This document shows positions 1 through 10,938 of a stretch of 64,000 bases of DNA, piece by piece; position 1 is the stretch's first letter; every line of letters begins with the position of its first letter. Under the pieces are notes generated by a model. The model did not search any database. It had not been told where the DNA came from and saw only the letters and a list, made by a program, of their open reading frames with translations. The stretch covers positions 106,452,434 to 106,516,433 of the forward strand of contig NC_088795.1 of assembly GCF_011386835.1 (NCBI RefSeq), given 5' to 3'. The translations under genes and the position numbers were made by a program. This DNA is from Chrysemys picta bellii (taxonomy: Eukaryota > Chordata > Testudines > Emydidae).

Positions 1-121
1 GAATGTATTGTTTCTTTAATGCCAAGCATATTAGTGACTCAGGGACTCTGTGGTGCCAACTGTCGGAAGGGTTCCCTGTGTTTTACAGAGATCCCCTGGG
101 TTTGATATCTGCATAATAGTT

Positions 122-905
122 CACTAAAGGAAAGAAGGAGAACCTGAGGAACTACAGAATGGTCAGCCTCACTTCAGTCCCTGGAAAAATCATGGAGCAG
201 GTCCTCAAGGAATCAATTCTGAAGCACTTGGAGGAGAGGAAGGTGATCAGGAACAGTCAGCATGGATTCACCAAGGGCAAGTCATGCCTGACCAAACTGA
301 TTGCCTTCTATGATGAGATAACTGGCTCTGTGGATATGGGGAAAGCAGTGAACATGATCTACCTTGACTTTAGCAAAGCTTTTGATATGGTCTCCCGCAG
401 TATTCTTGCCAGCAAGTTAAAAAAGTATGGATTGGATGAATGGACTATTAGGTGGATAGAAACTTGGCTAGATGTCAGGCTCGACAGGTAGTGATCTATG
501 GCTCAATATCTAGTTGGCAGCCGGTATCAAGTGGAGTTTCCCAGAGGTCGGACCTGGGGCCAGTTTTGTTCAACATCTTTATTAATTATCTGGATGATGG
601 GATGGATTTCACCCTCAGCAAGTTCACAGATGACACTAAGCTGCGGGGAGAGATAGATACACTGGAAGGTAGGGGTATGATTCAGAGTGACCTAGACACT
701 CTGGAGGATTGGGCCAAGAGAAATCTGATGATGATCAACAAGGACAAGTGCAGAGTCCTGTACTTAGGATGGAAGAATCCCAGGCACCACTACAGGTTGG
801 GGACCAACTTGCTTAGCAGCAGTTCTGCAGAAAAGGACCTGGGGATTACAGTGGATGAGAAGCTGGATATGAGTCAGCAGTGTGCCCTTGTTGCCAAGAA
901 GATGA
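122..905 (+). mobile_element. CR1 LINE fragment (reverse transcriptase region)
   Basis: Translation gives reverse transcriptase of a CR1-type non-LTR retrotransposon in two overlapping frames, 159-491 and 452-925. The first carries the [13 protein letters not shown] and [14 protein letters not shown] blocks and the YLDFSKAFD motif (normally with the first catalytic aspartate). A frameshift near 480 moves the rest, starting at SSWQPVSSGV, into the second frame. The YxDD-type site reads FTDD where other CR1 copies typically have FADD. Homology stops near 905, before the C-terminal segment, and the endonuclease is absent. This is a dead, truncated insertion with no host function inferred. Confidence 0.93.
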
Positions 906-1635
906 AACATGGCTTAGGCCAGTAAAGATACACCTGAAGAGTGTAGTATGTACCTGAGTGCATATCCTACATGGCTCTCTACTCACCCAAGTTGTGCCTT
1001 CCCGATAGCTTGCTAACACAAGCACTCCCCTCTAGGCCTCGCAGTCATTCTATACGTTAGTGATTGGCACACTCCAACCCTTGAGCCCTTTAAGCATCCT
1101 TGTGGAGAGGGAGGGTCCAGTCACAGGTCAGCTGGACCCTCTCTGAATTCATCATTCCACTGCTTCCAAGAAAGAGTACACTCCAGCTAACCAGTTACAC
1201 CTCAGATCACCACTCTGAGTAACACACAGCACTTAGATATGTTTATTGTGACATCAAGTCTATGCTTATTTAACGAAGTGTAGAGATTCAAGTAGTAGTA
1301 AGTAGACATATTGGAAACAAATGGTTACATATAAAAATCATTAAAAGCACTGTAGAGTCTAGACTTAATTAATAAAACACTCACATCTAATAAAGTGTTA
1401 CTCACCCAAAATCCATTCAGAGCTTTACAACCAGGCTGGTTGTGAGCATTCTTTCTTGAGATAAGGACAGTGTCAGTTTGCCTCCCAAGTGAAGGATTCA
1501 GTGTCTCTGAACTCCAACATACACCAGACCAATGCTTTGTATTTATTCATAACAGGACACCTCCTGTTTATTTCTTCCTATAGATTTCACACAGTCTCTC
1601 AATTTGCTGTGTATGCAGATAGGCATACAATACAC
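906..1635. other. No gene seen; possible LTR-like old repeat
   Basis: No coding region is supportable. A stretch near 1230-1270 (TTTATTGTGACATCAAG and similar) and AT-rich flanks resemble an old LTR read on the minus strand, but no TG/CA ends or flanking duplication were found. Confidence 0.3.
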
Positions 1636-1800
1636 CAGGGATCAGCAACTTTTGGCACGCGGCCCATCAGGGAAATCCGCTGGTGGGCCAGGATGGTTTG
1701 TTTACCTGCAGCGTCCACAGGGTCAGCCGATTGCAGCTCCCACTGACCGCGGTTCGCCATTCCAGGCCAATGGGGGCTGCGGTAAGCGGCGGCCAGCACA
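1636..1800 (+). mobile_element. hAT-like MITE, partial
   Basis: The segment opens with CAGGGATCAGCAACTTTTGG, a typical hAT-type terminal sequence of the CAGGGGTxGGCAA class, and continues into GC-rich sequence. The 3' terminal repeat was not found, so the copy is probably truncated. The small ORFs here are non-coding. Confidence 0.6.
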
Positions 1801-2159
1801 TTCCTTGGCCATTATCAAAGTGCTGAGACATCCAGTTTCCATAAATACTAATGTGGTATCTTTGAATCTACAAAGATACCACAATTTGCTTTCTACAAAG
1901 AAATGAAATTTATTAAAATCAAGGTCTGCCCTTTTTTAGCACTTTCATAATGGAAGACCCTGCAATTTCCACTCTCTGGAAAGATAGACAAAATCTCCTA
2001 TATATCTCCAACATGCTCTCAGCTGAGAAACTCCTGCTTTCAGCTCTGTGGCATAATGAGAACTGTGCTGGATTTACAAGCTACCACCTGAAGAGTAGGG
2101 GAGTTTCCTGCTCCTTCTTGCAGGCTAGAATAGAGCCCTATACCCCACCCCAAGCCTAA
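1801..2159. other. No gene seen
   Basis: AT-rich flank. A short inverted repeat (GTGGTATCTTTG at 1852-1863 pairs with CAAAGATACCAC at 1871-1882) is visible; nothing else is assignable. Confidence 0.4.
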
Positions 2160-2645
2160 CAGGACCTGAAAAAAGTGTCTGGTCAGGTTGGGTCTGCAAA
2201 TGACACAACCAACTTGAGCTTGGGTCAGGTCAGCTCCAATCACCTCCTCCTGCCCCTGGAGTCACAGTAGTGGCAGCTGTGTGCCCCACTCCTGCTGGCC
2301 ACTACCACCTTGCTGTGCTGTATGTCTGGTGTAGAGACAGTGTGATGACAAGTTGTGAAACCTCTCACTCTGCAGCTTTCTGGCAGCTGGTGAGGATGGG
2401 GCACGCAGCTGCCTCTCACTCTGCAGCATGCAGCTACCGTCAGGCCAATCCCACAGGTAGGAGGCATGCAAAGGTGGATTGCAGGCACTTGTGGGATGAG
2501 AGGGAAGCCCCCATCAAGCCAACTTGAGGTGGTGGCACTGACATGGGTTCAGGTCACATCTGAAAATGACTAAACCCTCTTGGGCACAGGTCAGGTTTGG
2601 TCCAGGTTGGGCTTTAAAATTAGACCTGAACAGATCTCTAGGCTA
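2160..2645. repeat. Unclassified interspersed repeat, probably a DNA MITE
   Basis: Both ends of this block carry related AGGTCAGGTTxGG-type stretches (about 2180-2235 and 2545-2640) around a CT/GC-rich centre. That fits a non-autonomous element with related ends. No clean termini or flanking duplication were defined. Overlapping ORFs on both strands look like repeat artefacts. Confidence 0.35.
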
Positions 2646-2785
2646 GGGGGTTATGTAGCAAAATGTGCAATCAGACTCAATCTGAAAAGAGAGAGTCTAT
2701 AGAATGATGGGGTGAGTAGTGTCTCTCTGTCTTAGGTAGCAGTCTTCTCTGTCTCTTCCTGTTTTAGGATGCTTGTGGTGTTGGT

Positions 2786-3030
2786 CTGGATCTGGGTGTT
2801 CTAGTGGATCTCAAATTAAATGAATCAACAATGTGATGCAGTTTAAAAAATAGCAAATATTGTTCTGGGGTGTATTAACAGGAGTGTTGCACGCAAGACA
2901 AGGGAGAGAATTGTCCCACTCCACACTGGCGAGGCCTCAGCTGGAGTACTGTGTCTGGCTCCGGACTTCAGGAAAGATGTGAACAAATTGGAGAGATTCC
3001 AGAGGAGAACAACAAAATGACAGTTTGTCT
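2786..3030 (+). mobile_element. CR1 LINE fragment (C-terminal coding part)
   Basis: The nucleotide sequence matches the part of CR1 after the catalytic domain, seen also at 52.8 kb and 35.8 kb. It runs from a decayed lead-in through GGGGTGTATTAACAGGAGTG to GGAGTACTGTGTCTGGCTCC and AAATTGGAGAGATTCCAGAG. It is interrupted by stops and ends without the CR1 3' tail. Confidence 0.85.
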
Positions 3031-3980
3031 GGCTGCTTGATGCCCTCATTCAATAATGCTGGTGAGTTTCTGTTGCATGGGAAAACAACATCTCCATATG
3101 TAAAAAGGCAGACTCCTGATATTTAATGTACTTCAACCATGGTTTCCAGGTAACCATTCAAGTTGCAGCAGATAGTTAGAAACACTTGAACCATCTCTAC
3201 AAATATAGCACTACAGTAATTACCACCCTAATTGTCTGATACAAACATGAAGTGGAACTGTACAAGAATACAATAGAACAGCATGGAGTTAGCAGTCTTT
3301 TGGGCAATTGTAAAAAACAATATATACAGGTGCTTCTACATAAAACACTCTATTTAAATATACTGGAAATACTGACTACAGCAGTGGGTCATATAAAAGG
3401 GATACTTTGTCTTTACATTTCTTTTTTACATCATGTTTGCCCATAAACATCCTCAACTTCCTGGTATTATCTGTTCTGAATAGTGCTATATGTACTGTTC
3501 ATATCAAAGTGCAGAAGTGCTAATGCAGAAGTCCGCATTTTAGTTCAATTTTCAGAGCACCAGAAAATTAATTTCAATTTTTTGTTTTCGTTCTGTTTTT
3601 TGTTCTTTTTCTCTTTTGCTCATTTGATCAGGTTGCTGTTTGCGATATATTTAGAGTTGTTGTCTGGTTTGAAACTATGGACTGGACACATGGTGAAAAT
3701 TGTCTGATATTTTTACTGTGTCCTTGATTAGCTGATGTGATCGTGAAGCTTATCACAGCTGAAGCTATTTTCCCTTGTTTTCTGAGAGAATATTTGTTTC
3801 TATTTCACTTAATATTTCTGCTCCATCTGGAAAAGTTTTCTTCTAGTCTTTTTTTTTTTAACTCTATTCACTCTTCTATACAGGTTATTATACCACTGTG
3901 ATGTCTGAGAACCCATGTCAGTATGATGCTGCCAGGGAGTGGCCTGCAATAGCATATTAATCATATTCTCTAAGTAGTTT
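3031..3980. other. No gene seen
   Basis: AT-rich unique-looking sequence with T-runs near 3590-3610 and 3848. ORFs are short and lack recognisable protein similarity. Confidence 0.4.
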
Positions 3981-4088
3981 GGACCAGATTCTGAAACCCT
4001 TACTCATATTGAATAGCACCTTACTCCACCAGTGGTCCCAAGACTTCAATAGAACTGTTTTGAAGTAAGCTGTATCAGAATCTGGTCC
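3981..4088. mobile_element. Short palindromic MITE with 14-bp perfect TIRs
   Basis: GGACCAGATTCTGA at 3981-3994 is perfectly inverted as TCAGAATCTGGTCC at 4075-4088. The interior resembles other short palindromic repeats in this window that carry a CCCAxTGAAGTCAATxG-like core (7503, 9034, 11345, 40553, 47732, 50621). Superfamily unassigned; TTT flanks both ends but is too simple to count as a duplication. Confidence 0.7.
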
Positions 4089-4860
4089 TTTGAAAGCTGA
4101 TTTATTTTATTCTCTTATGTTTGGCATACGCTATGACTTAACTGCATCACTGCACCATAGTCCAGAACAAAATATGTAAAATCTATTGAATTGCAAGCTA
4201 AGGTGTTTCTCATCCTGGATTTGGTCATTGTTTGCTCATCTTCTGGTTTCTTCATTGATTCCCAAGACTAAGAGAGAGGATGGGACTTTATCTTACAACT
4301 AGCCCTTGCCTCCAGTGTGTTTGCCATTTATTACCTAGAAGCAGTAACATTCCAGAAGAGGTCTGGCCCCATCACAAAAGTTTCCCTTCCTCCAACCATC
4401 CCCAGGGTGCCAGTGTGTCTGCAAAGATTTAACACAGCCTTGAGAAATGCAGGACATTAAAGTTCTGCTGGAAGGCTATGATTTCACACTGGGTTACACC
4501 CAAACTGCATAGATGGACATTAAAAGATTCTTCCAGTGTACTGGCCACTCATTATCCTGAGATCACATTCTTGTGACAAGGAGATGAGGTCGTAATATGA
4601 CAGATAGATGTTCTAGACTAGTGACCAAAATCACACCAATGCTTGTTGTTCTGAGGGGTGAATTCTCCACATAACCCAGTGACACACTGTCTGCCAATCT
4701 CTGAGACTTGCTTATAAAGGGAGAATTGTTCAACTCTTAGTATCCCACCTTGCCTCCCTATCTCCCAAGGACTTGGCATTAGGAGAGGAAAAAACTTCCC
4801 CAACACCCATTGTCCGCCTGTGTCTGCCAATCTCATAGGAACATAGTTTTAGACTAACTT
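4089..4860. other. No gene seen
   Basis: No gene, RNA or element boundary was recognised. TGTCTGCCAATCTC occurs twice (about 4689 and 4823), perhaps a decayed repeat leading into the tandem array that follows. Confidence 0.35.
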
Positions 4861-5150
4861 AAGCTGTCAACACCTCTATGTGTGAGCAGATGCCAGATTT
4901 CGGCAGAGTAACTGTACAATGGGAAAGTGTTAAAGCTCAAACTGTCAACACCTCTGTGCAAGCAGATGCTAGGTCTCGGCAGAGTTACAAGACAATGGAG
5001 GGGGGAATGCTTCAACTGTCAACACCCTTCAGGGGTGCAGATACTGGGTTTTGACAGAGTTAAAATTAAGTGAGGAATCTGGTGTTAGCCCGTAGCTTGC
5101 AAGCAAAGTCTGGGTTTTGGCAGACATTGAATTAAGTAATGAATATGGTA
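4861..5150. repeat. Degenerate tandem array, ~75-bp unit, about 4 copies
   Basis: Units start near 4861, 4939, 5014 and 5085. Each of the first three begins CTGTCAACACC, followed about 20 bases later by a GCAGATxCTxGG-like segment and then TTxxGxCAGAGT. The fourth keeps only the GTCTGGGTTTTGGCAGA part. Divergence between units is high, so the array is old. No coding frame is maintained through it. Confidence 0.75.
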
Positions 5151-5404
5151 CAAAACCGTTTCCCAATCTTCTCCCTTCCCCTTCCGCCCCCAAGAGCAGG
5201 TGCTGGTTTTACAGGACTATTTGGCCCCAGCGTTAAATTTAAATCAATGCAAATTGGGGGGAAAAACAGAGTACAGTGAAAAAAACCAAATACTTTCTTG
5301 TGTTCCTGCTCATGTGCCTAATTTGTGGTACTGAGTACTGGGTTTTGGAATCAGCATGTATCACCAAGGGTTGTAATAGTGAAATAATACTTATATAAAA
5401 GTGA

Positions 5405-7360
5405 ATTGAGATGAGAAAAACCTGTACCATCACGGCATGATTAGGTTCTAAACAGCCAGAGAGAGATAGGTAGGGAATCCTGTAATGGATAAAGATCTAT
5501 TCATTGACTAAAAAGCAACAGAGAGTCCTGTGGGACCTTTAAGACTAACAGATGTATTGGAGCATAAGCTTTCGTGGGTGAATGCCCACTTTGTCGGCTT
5601 ATGCTCCAATACTTCTGTTAGTCTTAAAGGTGCCACAGGACCCTCTGTTGCTTTTTACAGATCCAGACTAACATGGTTACCCCTCTGATACTTATTCATT
5701 GACTGAAACTCAGTTTTCCAATTGTGCCCTGTTGTATAACTGCACGTTTCAGGAATTTGGGGGGGGGGGTGGATGAGGGTAGAACCACTGGGATTTTCTA
5801 AATCACCTGGGCTCAGACAAGGACGATAAGGACATCCTGTGGGAATGTAAGTGACCCCAAGTGATAGATCCCTCCCAGTTTAACAAAAATAAATGTATTT
5901 GTTCCAATGATACTGATAGTGTAAGAGGCTTCAGATAGTGTGAGAGCTACGCACCTTTACTAATTTTCCCAGTTAATAGGACGTTATCAGAGTACTATCA
6001 TTTAAAATATGACCTCCAAAATATGTCTTTTGGATTGAAAAAAGAAATTTCCCCTGAAACCTTAATGTTTTTTAGTCCTGGAAGATGCTAAGAGGTTCCC
6101 ATGCCCATTGAAGTCAGAGGTGGGGGCAATCAGCATTTCACAACAGTGCTCAGTACCTTGAAGATGGAATCTTTAATGTTCTGCCATCAATATTAGATAT
6201 AGCTCACATTGCTCCCCAGCTCTTTGTACTCCTCAGGCAGTACAAAAGAGCTGATTTTGACTGTAAATGGGTAATGGAGAATTCCTATAGTGAAGGGGGC
6301 TTGCTGAGTGTAATAGGGCTGTGACAGGCATGAGGTATGGATTTGGTGAAGCTCCTCTCTGCTATGATAAGCCTTCAGAAGCGTAAGTTACTGTAGCTCC
6401 ATGGTTGTTTTAACTCAGGTTAGGCTAGTGCATAATCATGGATCCATAAGCAAGTCCATAGTGTATAATTACTAGTTATTATTTGCCAGACTTAAGCAAC
6501 CTGAACTATTTCTAGTCCAACTCCTCTTTCCCGTCACTCACCTTTCTGAAAGTGGCAGCTGCGTGTCTGAAATTTTCATCATTACGTCTCCGTTCACAAG
6601 CAAACAGGTCTAATGGTTCTCTGTCATTTTACTAAGAAGCAATTACATTTGTTGTTGCACTCTGAAAAATAAAATGCTATTCATCTTTTACATATAAATA
6701 TTTCCAAATTGCTACCTATAAAGAAGCCCCTGAGCAGGAGAGTCACTACAAAAGCTAACAGGACAGCTTTAGGAAAAAAACAAAAGCAATCTCGTGAGCT
6801 ATGCAAGTCAGCTATATTAACCCTCTAATGCTTTGTAAAATGGTTTAAAGAGCTGTTCTGATTTGCTCTCCATTCTGTACAATTTTCAGAAGTTTCAAGG
6901 ATCGTTTAGAAAATTGTTAGCAAGTGAAGTCTGCATTATAACAGAATGATATTTTTTGGGACTCATGAGAACAGCAATATACTGCTAAAGTACTGGACTT
7001 CCGTGAGGATTATATAAGGAGTGTTTCAACACAAGAGGCTTCCATACGCAATGCATTATTGATAGAATACCTTTGCTTGGATAATGAAAAGCCTCAGTAT
7101 TAATTTGGAGGAATAATTCTTGTTCAAAAAAGGGAGCAGAATGTGTACAGTCAATGAAAAGCTTTTCCTCATTTTCACATTATATTAGTGAGTTCTGAAC
7201 AATAGTTTCTATAGCTCTGAACTTTCAGTATTGTTAGAAGTATTCCACTTTCTATATTTTGCTATGCCTGATGAAAGAAGGACTCTTCAGTGTTCAGTTG
7301 CTTAAAGTGGATATTGTTACACTTTCAGATACAAGGGAAAATAAATATGATGAAGATATT
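5405..7360. repeat. Long direct duplication, copy A
   Basis: Two blocks, 5405-5960 and 6790-7360, match 7695-8590 in the same order and orientation. The best stretch, about 7015-7120 against 8230-8350, shares blocks such as GGAGTGTTTCAACACAA and GGATAATGAAAAGCCTCAGT. Copy A contains about 830 bp (5961-6789) with no counterpart in copy B, plus the retroposon dimer at 5510-5693. No protein similarity is recognised in either copy. Confidence 0.85.
5510..5693 (-). mobile_element. Short retroposon, inverted dimer, 11-bp TSD
   Basis: The right half is a minus-strand copy whose 5' end is at the right (GTATCAGAGGGG read on the minus strand). The left half repeats the same sequence inverted, so the body is a hairpin centred near 5596-5602. 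The whole dimer is flanked by perfect 11-bp copies of ATTCATTGACT (5499-5509 and 5694-5704). This shows insertion as one unit by target-primed-type integration. No poly(A) tail and no clear Pol III boxes were seen. Confidence 0.88.
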
Positions 7361-7502
7361 TTCCCCTTAAAACGTAATATAGGGTATCATAGGGCACAGG
7401 TACAGTCTAAAACAAGTCTAAACAAACAACTACTTTAAGGACAAAGAACAAACTCTGAGTAGAGAAACATTTAAAATATTAGATAACTATACAAGTAATA
7501 GA

Positions 7503-7564
7503 GCCTGATCCAAAGTCCATTGAAGTCAATAAGAAGGCTCATATTGACAGCCTCTGGATCAGAC
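7503..7564. mobile_element. Short palindromic MITE
   Basis: CCTGATCCAAAG near 7504 is inverted as CTxTGGATCAG near 7552-7563, around a core containing CCATTGAAGTCAAT. It belongs to the same palindromic family as the copies at 47732 and 43258. Confidence 0.6.
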
Positions 7565-7694
7565 CTGTAGAGATGAAAGATCATCTTGTTTATTCCCTTG
7601 CCAATGCAGGATTTCCTATATAGAATATTGTTCGATACTAGCCCAGTCTAGTTTTCAGTGGTGCTAACTAAAATATAAGCCTTTTCTCACTTTC

Positions 7695-8590
7695 TCTGGG
7701 GGATGAGAACAACTGTACAATTAGCGCATAATGGAGAGACATGGGCAAGGAATCCTTTCATGAGTTAAAGATCTATACATTGACTGCCTCTCAGTTCTCC
7801 AACTGGACCCTGGTGTTTAACCACATTTCAGGGAAGAAACGAACCTAATAAGGTTCCCTAAATAACCTAGGCTCAGGCAGGGACTTCCTGGACATCCTGG
7901 GAAATTGTAACTCAATTAAAGTGCCTACGTGATATATCCCTCCCAATTTTAAAAGTGGAAATGTATCTGTTCCAGTGATATACACTGAGATCTTTTGTAT
8001 TATCAGATTGAGGGCTATGCAGTGTTGTAAGAAATCCAAGGCAGCTGTTTTAACACTAATTCTTTGTAAAATTCTTTAAAGAACTGCTCTGATATGTCTG
8101 TCATCCTGTATAATTTCCAGAAGTCTCAAGGATCACTTAGAAAACTTCAGTATCCAGTGAGATCTGAGCGACAACAAAACAATTTTAGAGACTCACGAGA
8201 ATGAATAGAAACTGCTAAAGGAATATTGTACTTCAGTGACTATTCTGTAAGGAGTGTTTCAACACAAAAAGCTTCTATATACAAAGCATTATTGATAGAA
8301 CACCTTTGATTGGATAATGAAAAGCCTCAGTATTAATTTGGAGGAATAATTCTTTGCAGAGGTGGTAGTAGAATGTGTACAGTCCATGAAAAGTGTTTCT
8401 TCATTTTCAACATCATATTATAGAGCTCTGAACAATAATTTCTATAGGTCTGGTCTTTCAGTATTGTTGGAAGTATGCTAGTTTCTATATTTTTCTATGC
8501 CTGATGGAAGAAGGACTCTTCAGTGTTCCATACTGAAAAGTGGATATTGTTATACTTTCAGATATGGAAAAAAAACTATGATGGAAAATG
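7695..8590. repeat. Long direct duplication, copy B
   Basis: Partner of copy A (5405-7360). Homology begins near GGATGAGAACAACTGTAC and runs through AAAGATCTATACATTGACT to GTGGATATTGTTATACTTTC. It lacks the retroposon dimer found in copy A, so that insertion is younger than the duplication. The spacing between copies is about 335 bp. Confidence 0.85.
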
Positions 8591-10116
8591 CACTTTCATC
8601 TGAGATTTATACATTGGGATATTTTCCTTGATGTTCAGTCTAAATTTCCTTTCCTTAACTTCACATTTGTACATCTTAGACCAAAATAAATATTTTTCCT
8701 CCTCCTTCATGTTTACCCCTTTCAAGTAAGGGTATTACTAACAATTAGAAGTTTGTAGTTGCTTCCTGCCCACAACTTTTTCAGCCTCCAAAAGAGGTAA
8801 ATAATGGGGTAAATTGTTTTTCTGTCCTGCATCTACAGAGGCTGGCTTGGCAACAGAACAGATATAGTTCTGTGGTCGAAAGGGTGGTGGTATTCTAGTG
8901 GATGCCTATGCAAGCAGTACACAACAATTGTATTAAATGCCACTCCACTCTGCCAGTTGAGTGGCAATATGCAGGTATGGCTGTCTAAATTTTTACACTT
9001 TACTGGATGTGGACTCTGATTCAACAATGCAGTTCAGCACAAGTAGTCCCATTGACTTAAATGAGACTATTCATGTGCCTAATGTTACAAACCTGCTAAA
9101 ATATTTTGCTGAATTAGGGCGATGGGCAGCCTGCTGAGGGGGGCGGGGGGGAAAGCCTAACTTCAAGAAGATCACCAACTTCCACATCTCTTTACCTATT
9201 ATATTGCTTTGGGTTTCCTCTTGGAAATGTTTTATTAAATTAAACTGTATTTTGCAAGACTTCCTCTAGATTTGGGGCATTGGATGTACACCTTTATAAG
9301 TGTTTGGAAAATGTTGTATTAATATGCATTAATACAATCTACTTTAAATTTATATTGAGCCAAACTACAGTTGGTCCTCAGCTAGTCAAACCTACCATAT
9401 TTATCTGTAAATAGGAGTGGGCTGAAGCATTTTATCTCTTCAATAGGTATGTCTGCCACTAGCAGTCAGTTCTTTTTCTTTTAAGGTATTGGGTTTTCAG
9501 CACTTTCTGAAAATGTTGCCCCCTTAAGAAATCCAAAATTGGGTACCCTAAAACTGAGGCACCCAAAAATCACTAGTCAAATTCAAAACCTACAGCTAAA
9601 TCAAATAAATTATCCCACATACTAAAATCAAACATTTACTGAACTATTCAATTGTCTAATAATACTCCCAACATAACAACTTTTCCCTACACTCACTAAG
9701 GTACTTGTCTTAACACTCAACCTAATTTGATGATTAAACCACACTTTACACATTTGAACTTTCATCACCCCATTCATAGAACTCTCTAAATTAATCTGTG
9801 TTGTATCACCTACATGACATTTATGAATGTTTAGCAGATTACATGCAAAGATTATTAAAGTACAGAATAGTCACAAGGTCAATATCCAATCTAATTAAAA
9901 CTAATTTAGTTATGCAAAAAATTAAGGTTTGCATTAAAAATTGCTGTGCTTTAGAGTAAGTGAGGGGATGAAGAATAGAAAAAAGGATGGGGAAAGAAAC
10001 TAACCCACAATCTTATCTACTAAGTTTCAGATCAAATGTTTTCCAAACACAGTTTTGCAGGTAATTAACAGTCAGTGCTACTTAGAGCAAGTATTTGTCT
10101 GCTGTATATAGATAAT
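8591..10116. other. No gene seen; one short palindromic repeat
   Basis: Mostly AT-rich unique-looking sequence. About 9034-9100 contains AGTAGTCCCATTGACTTAAA and flanks resembling the palindromic MITE family. A short G-rich tract lies near 9137-9151. Confidence 0.4.
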
Positions 10117-10545
10117 ACTTTGCACTTCAGCAATACCTTCCATTTGAGGAGCTCAATTAATCTTCATAGCACTTCCATGAGATACATGGGCATTATTTTG
10201 TACGTTTGTAAGGTAACTTCCTTCTCTTCATGTGTCAGTATATTTATGCCTGAATCTGTAATTTTCACTTCATGCATCTGAAGAAGTGTGTTTTTTACCC
10301 ACGAAAGCTTATACTCAAATTAATCGGTTAGTCTTTAAGGTGTCACTGGACTCCTCGTTGTTTTTGTAGCTACAGACTAACACGGCTACCCCTTGATACT
10401 TGATCAGCATTATTATCACCCTTTTATTGACAGGAAAAGTTGTCAAGTGACTTAGCAACATCACACAAGAAGTCTAGAGAAGAACCAGCAACAAAACCAG
10501 ACCAACTGCCTCCTAGTCCTGTGCTTTAAACACCAGGCCATTGTT
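10117..10545 (+). repeat. MIR-type SINE split by a younger retroposon
   Basis: The left part (10117-10197) and right part (10415-10545) read as a continuous MIR-like element once 10198-10406 is removed. Typical cues are CTTCATAGCACTTCCATGAG, then ATTATTATCACCC, GTGACTTAGCAACATCACAC and a run to a CCTAGTCCTGTGCTTTAAAC-like end. Confidence 0.75.
10198..10406 (-). mobile_element. Short retroposon, long single copy, 8-bp TSD
   Basis: A minus-strand member of the same family as the dimer at 5510. The 5' end lies at the right (AAGTATCAAGGGGTAGCCGT read on the minus strand). It continues through the CACGAAAGCTTAT segment and extends about 100 bp past the point where other copies stop. GCATTATT flanks it at 10190-10197 and 10407-10414, and removing the insert restores the host MIR. 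Confidence 0.82.
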
Positions 10546-10797
10546 TGGGGCTAAAATTCTGTTTCCACCGTAGATGTGGTAGTGGCTATTTCTATGAAAT
10601 TTCTTGTCCTTATTTTCTCATCTTCACAATTATTCTACTTGGATTTTTATACAACACCCACTCTACTGCTGTGGTATCTATCTAGACATATGGCTGCTGC
10701 TGAACAGTTTAAGTACATCCAGCTAAAATAAATCAGACCTCTGTGTAAGACAACAAAAGAGCATGTAGAAGGGAAGGGATTAACAAACTAATTGCAG

Positions 10798-10926
10798 GTA
10801 TCAGAGGGGTAGCCGTGTTAATCTTGAATCTGTAAAAAGCAACAGAGGATCCTGTGGCACCTTTAAGACTAACAGAAGTATTGGAGCATAAGCTTTTGTG
10901 GGTGAATGCCCACTTCATCAGACACC
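10798..10926 (+). mobile_element. Short retroposon, monomer, 12-bp TSD
   Basis: A 129-bp body starts GTATCAGAGGGGTAGCCGTG and ends CACTTCATCAGACACC. Perfect 12-bp duplications AACTAATTGCAG lie at 10786-10797 and 10927-10938. There is no A-rich or simple-repeat tail. It is the cleanest monomer of the family here and a useful reference for the dimers. Confidence 0.88.
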
Positions 10927-10938
10927 AACTAATTGCAG

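Noticed and set aside
4861..5150. CRISPR-like array
   Set aside because: Units are contiguous and degenerate, with no conserved short repeat plus unique spacer pattern, in a vertebrate context.
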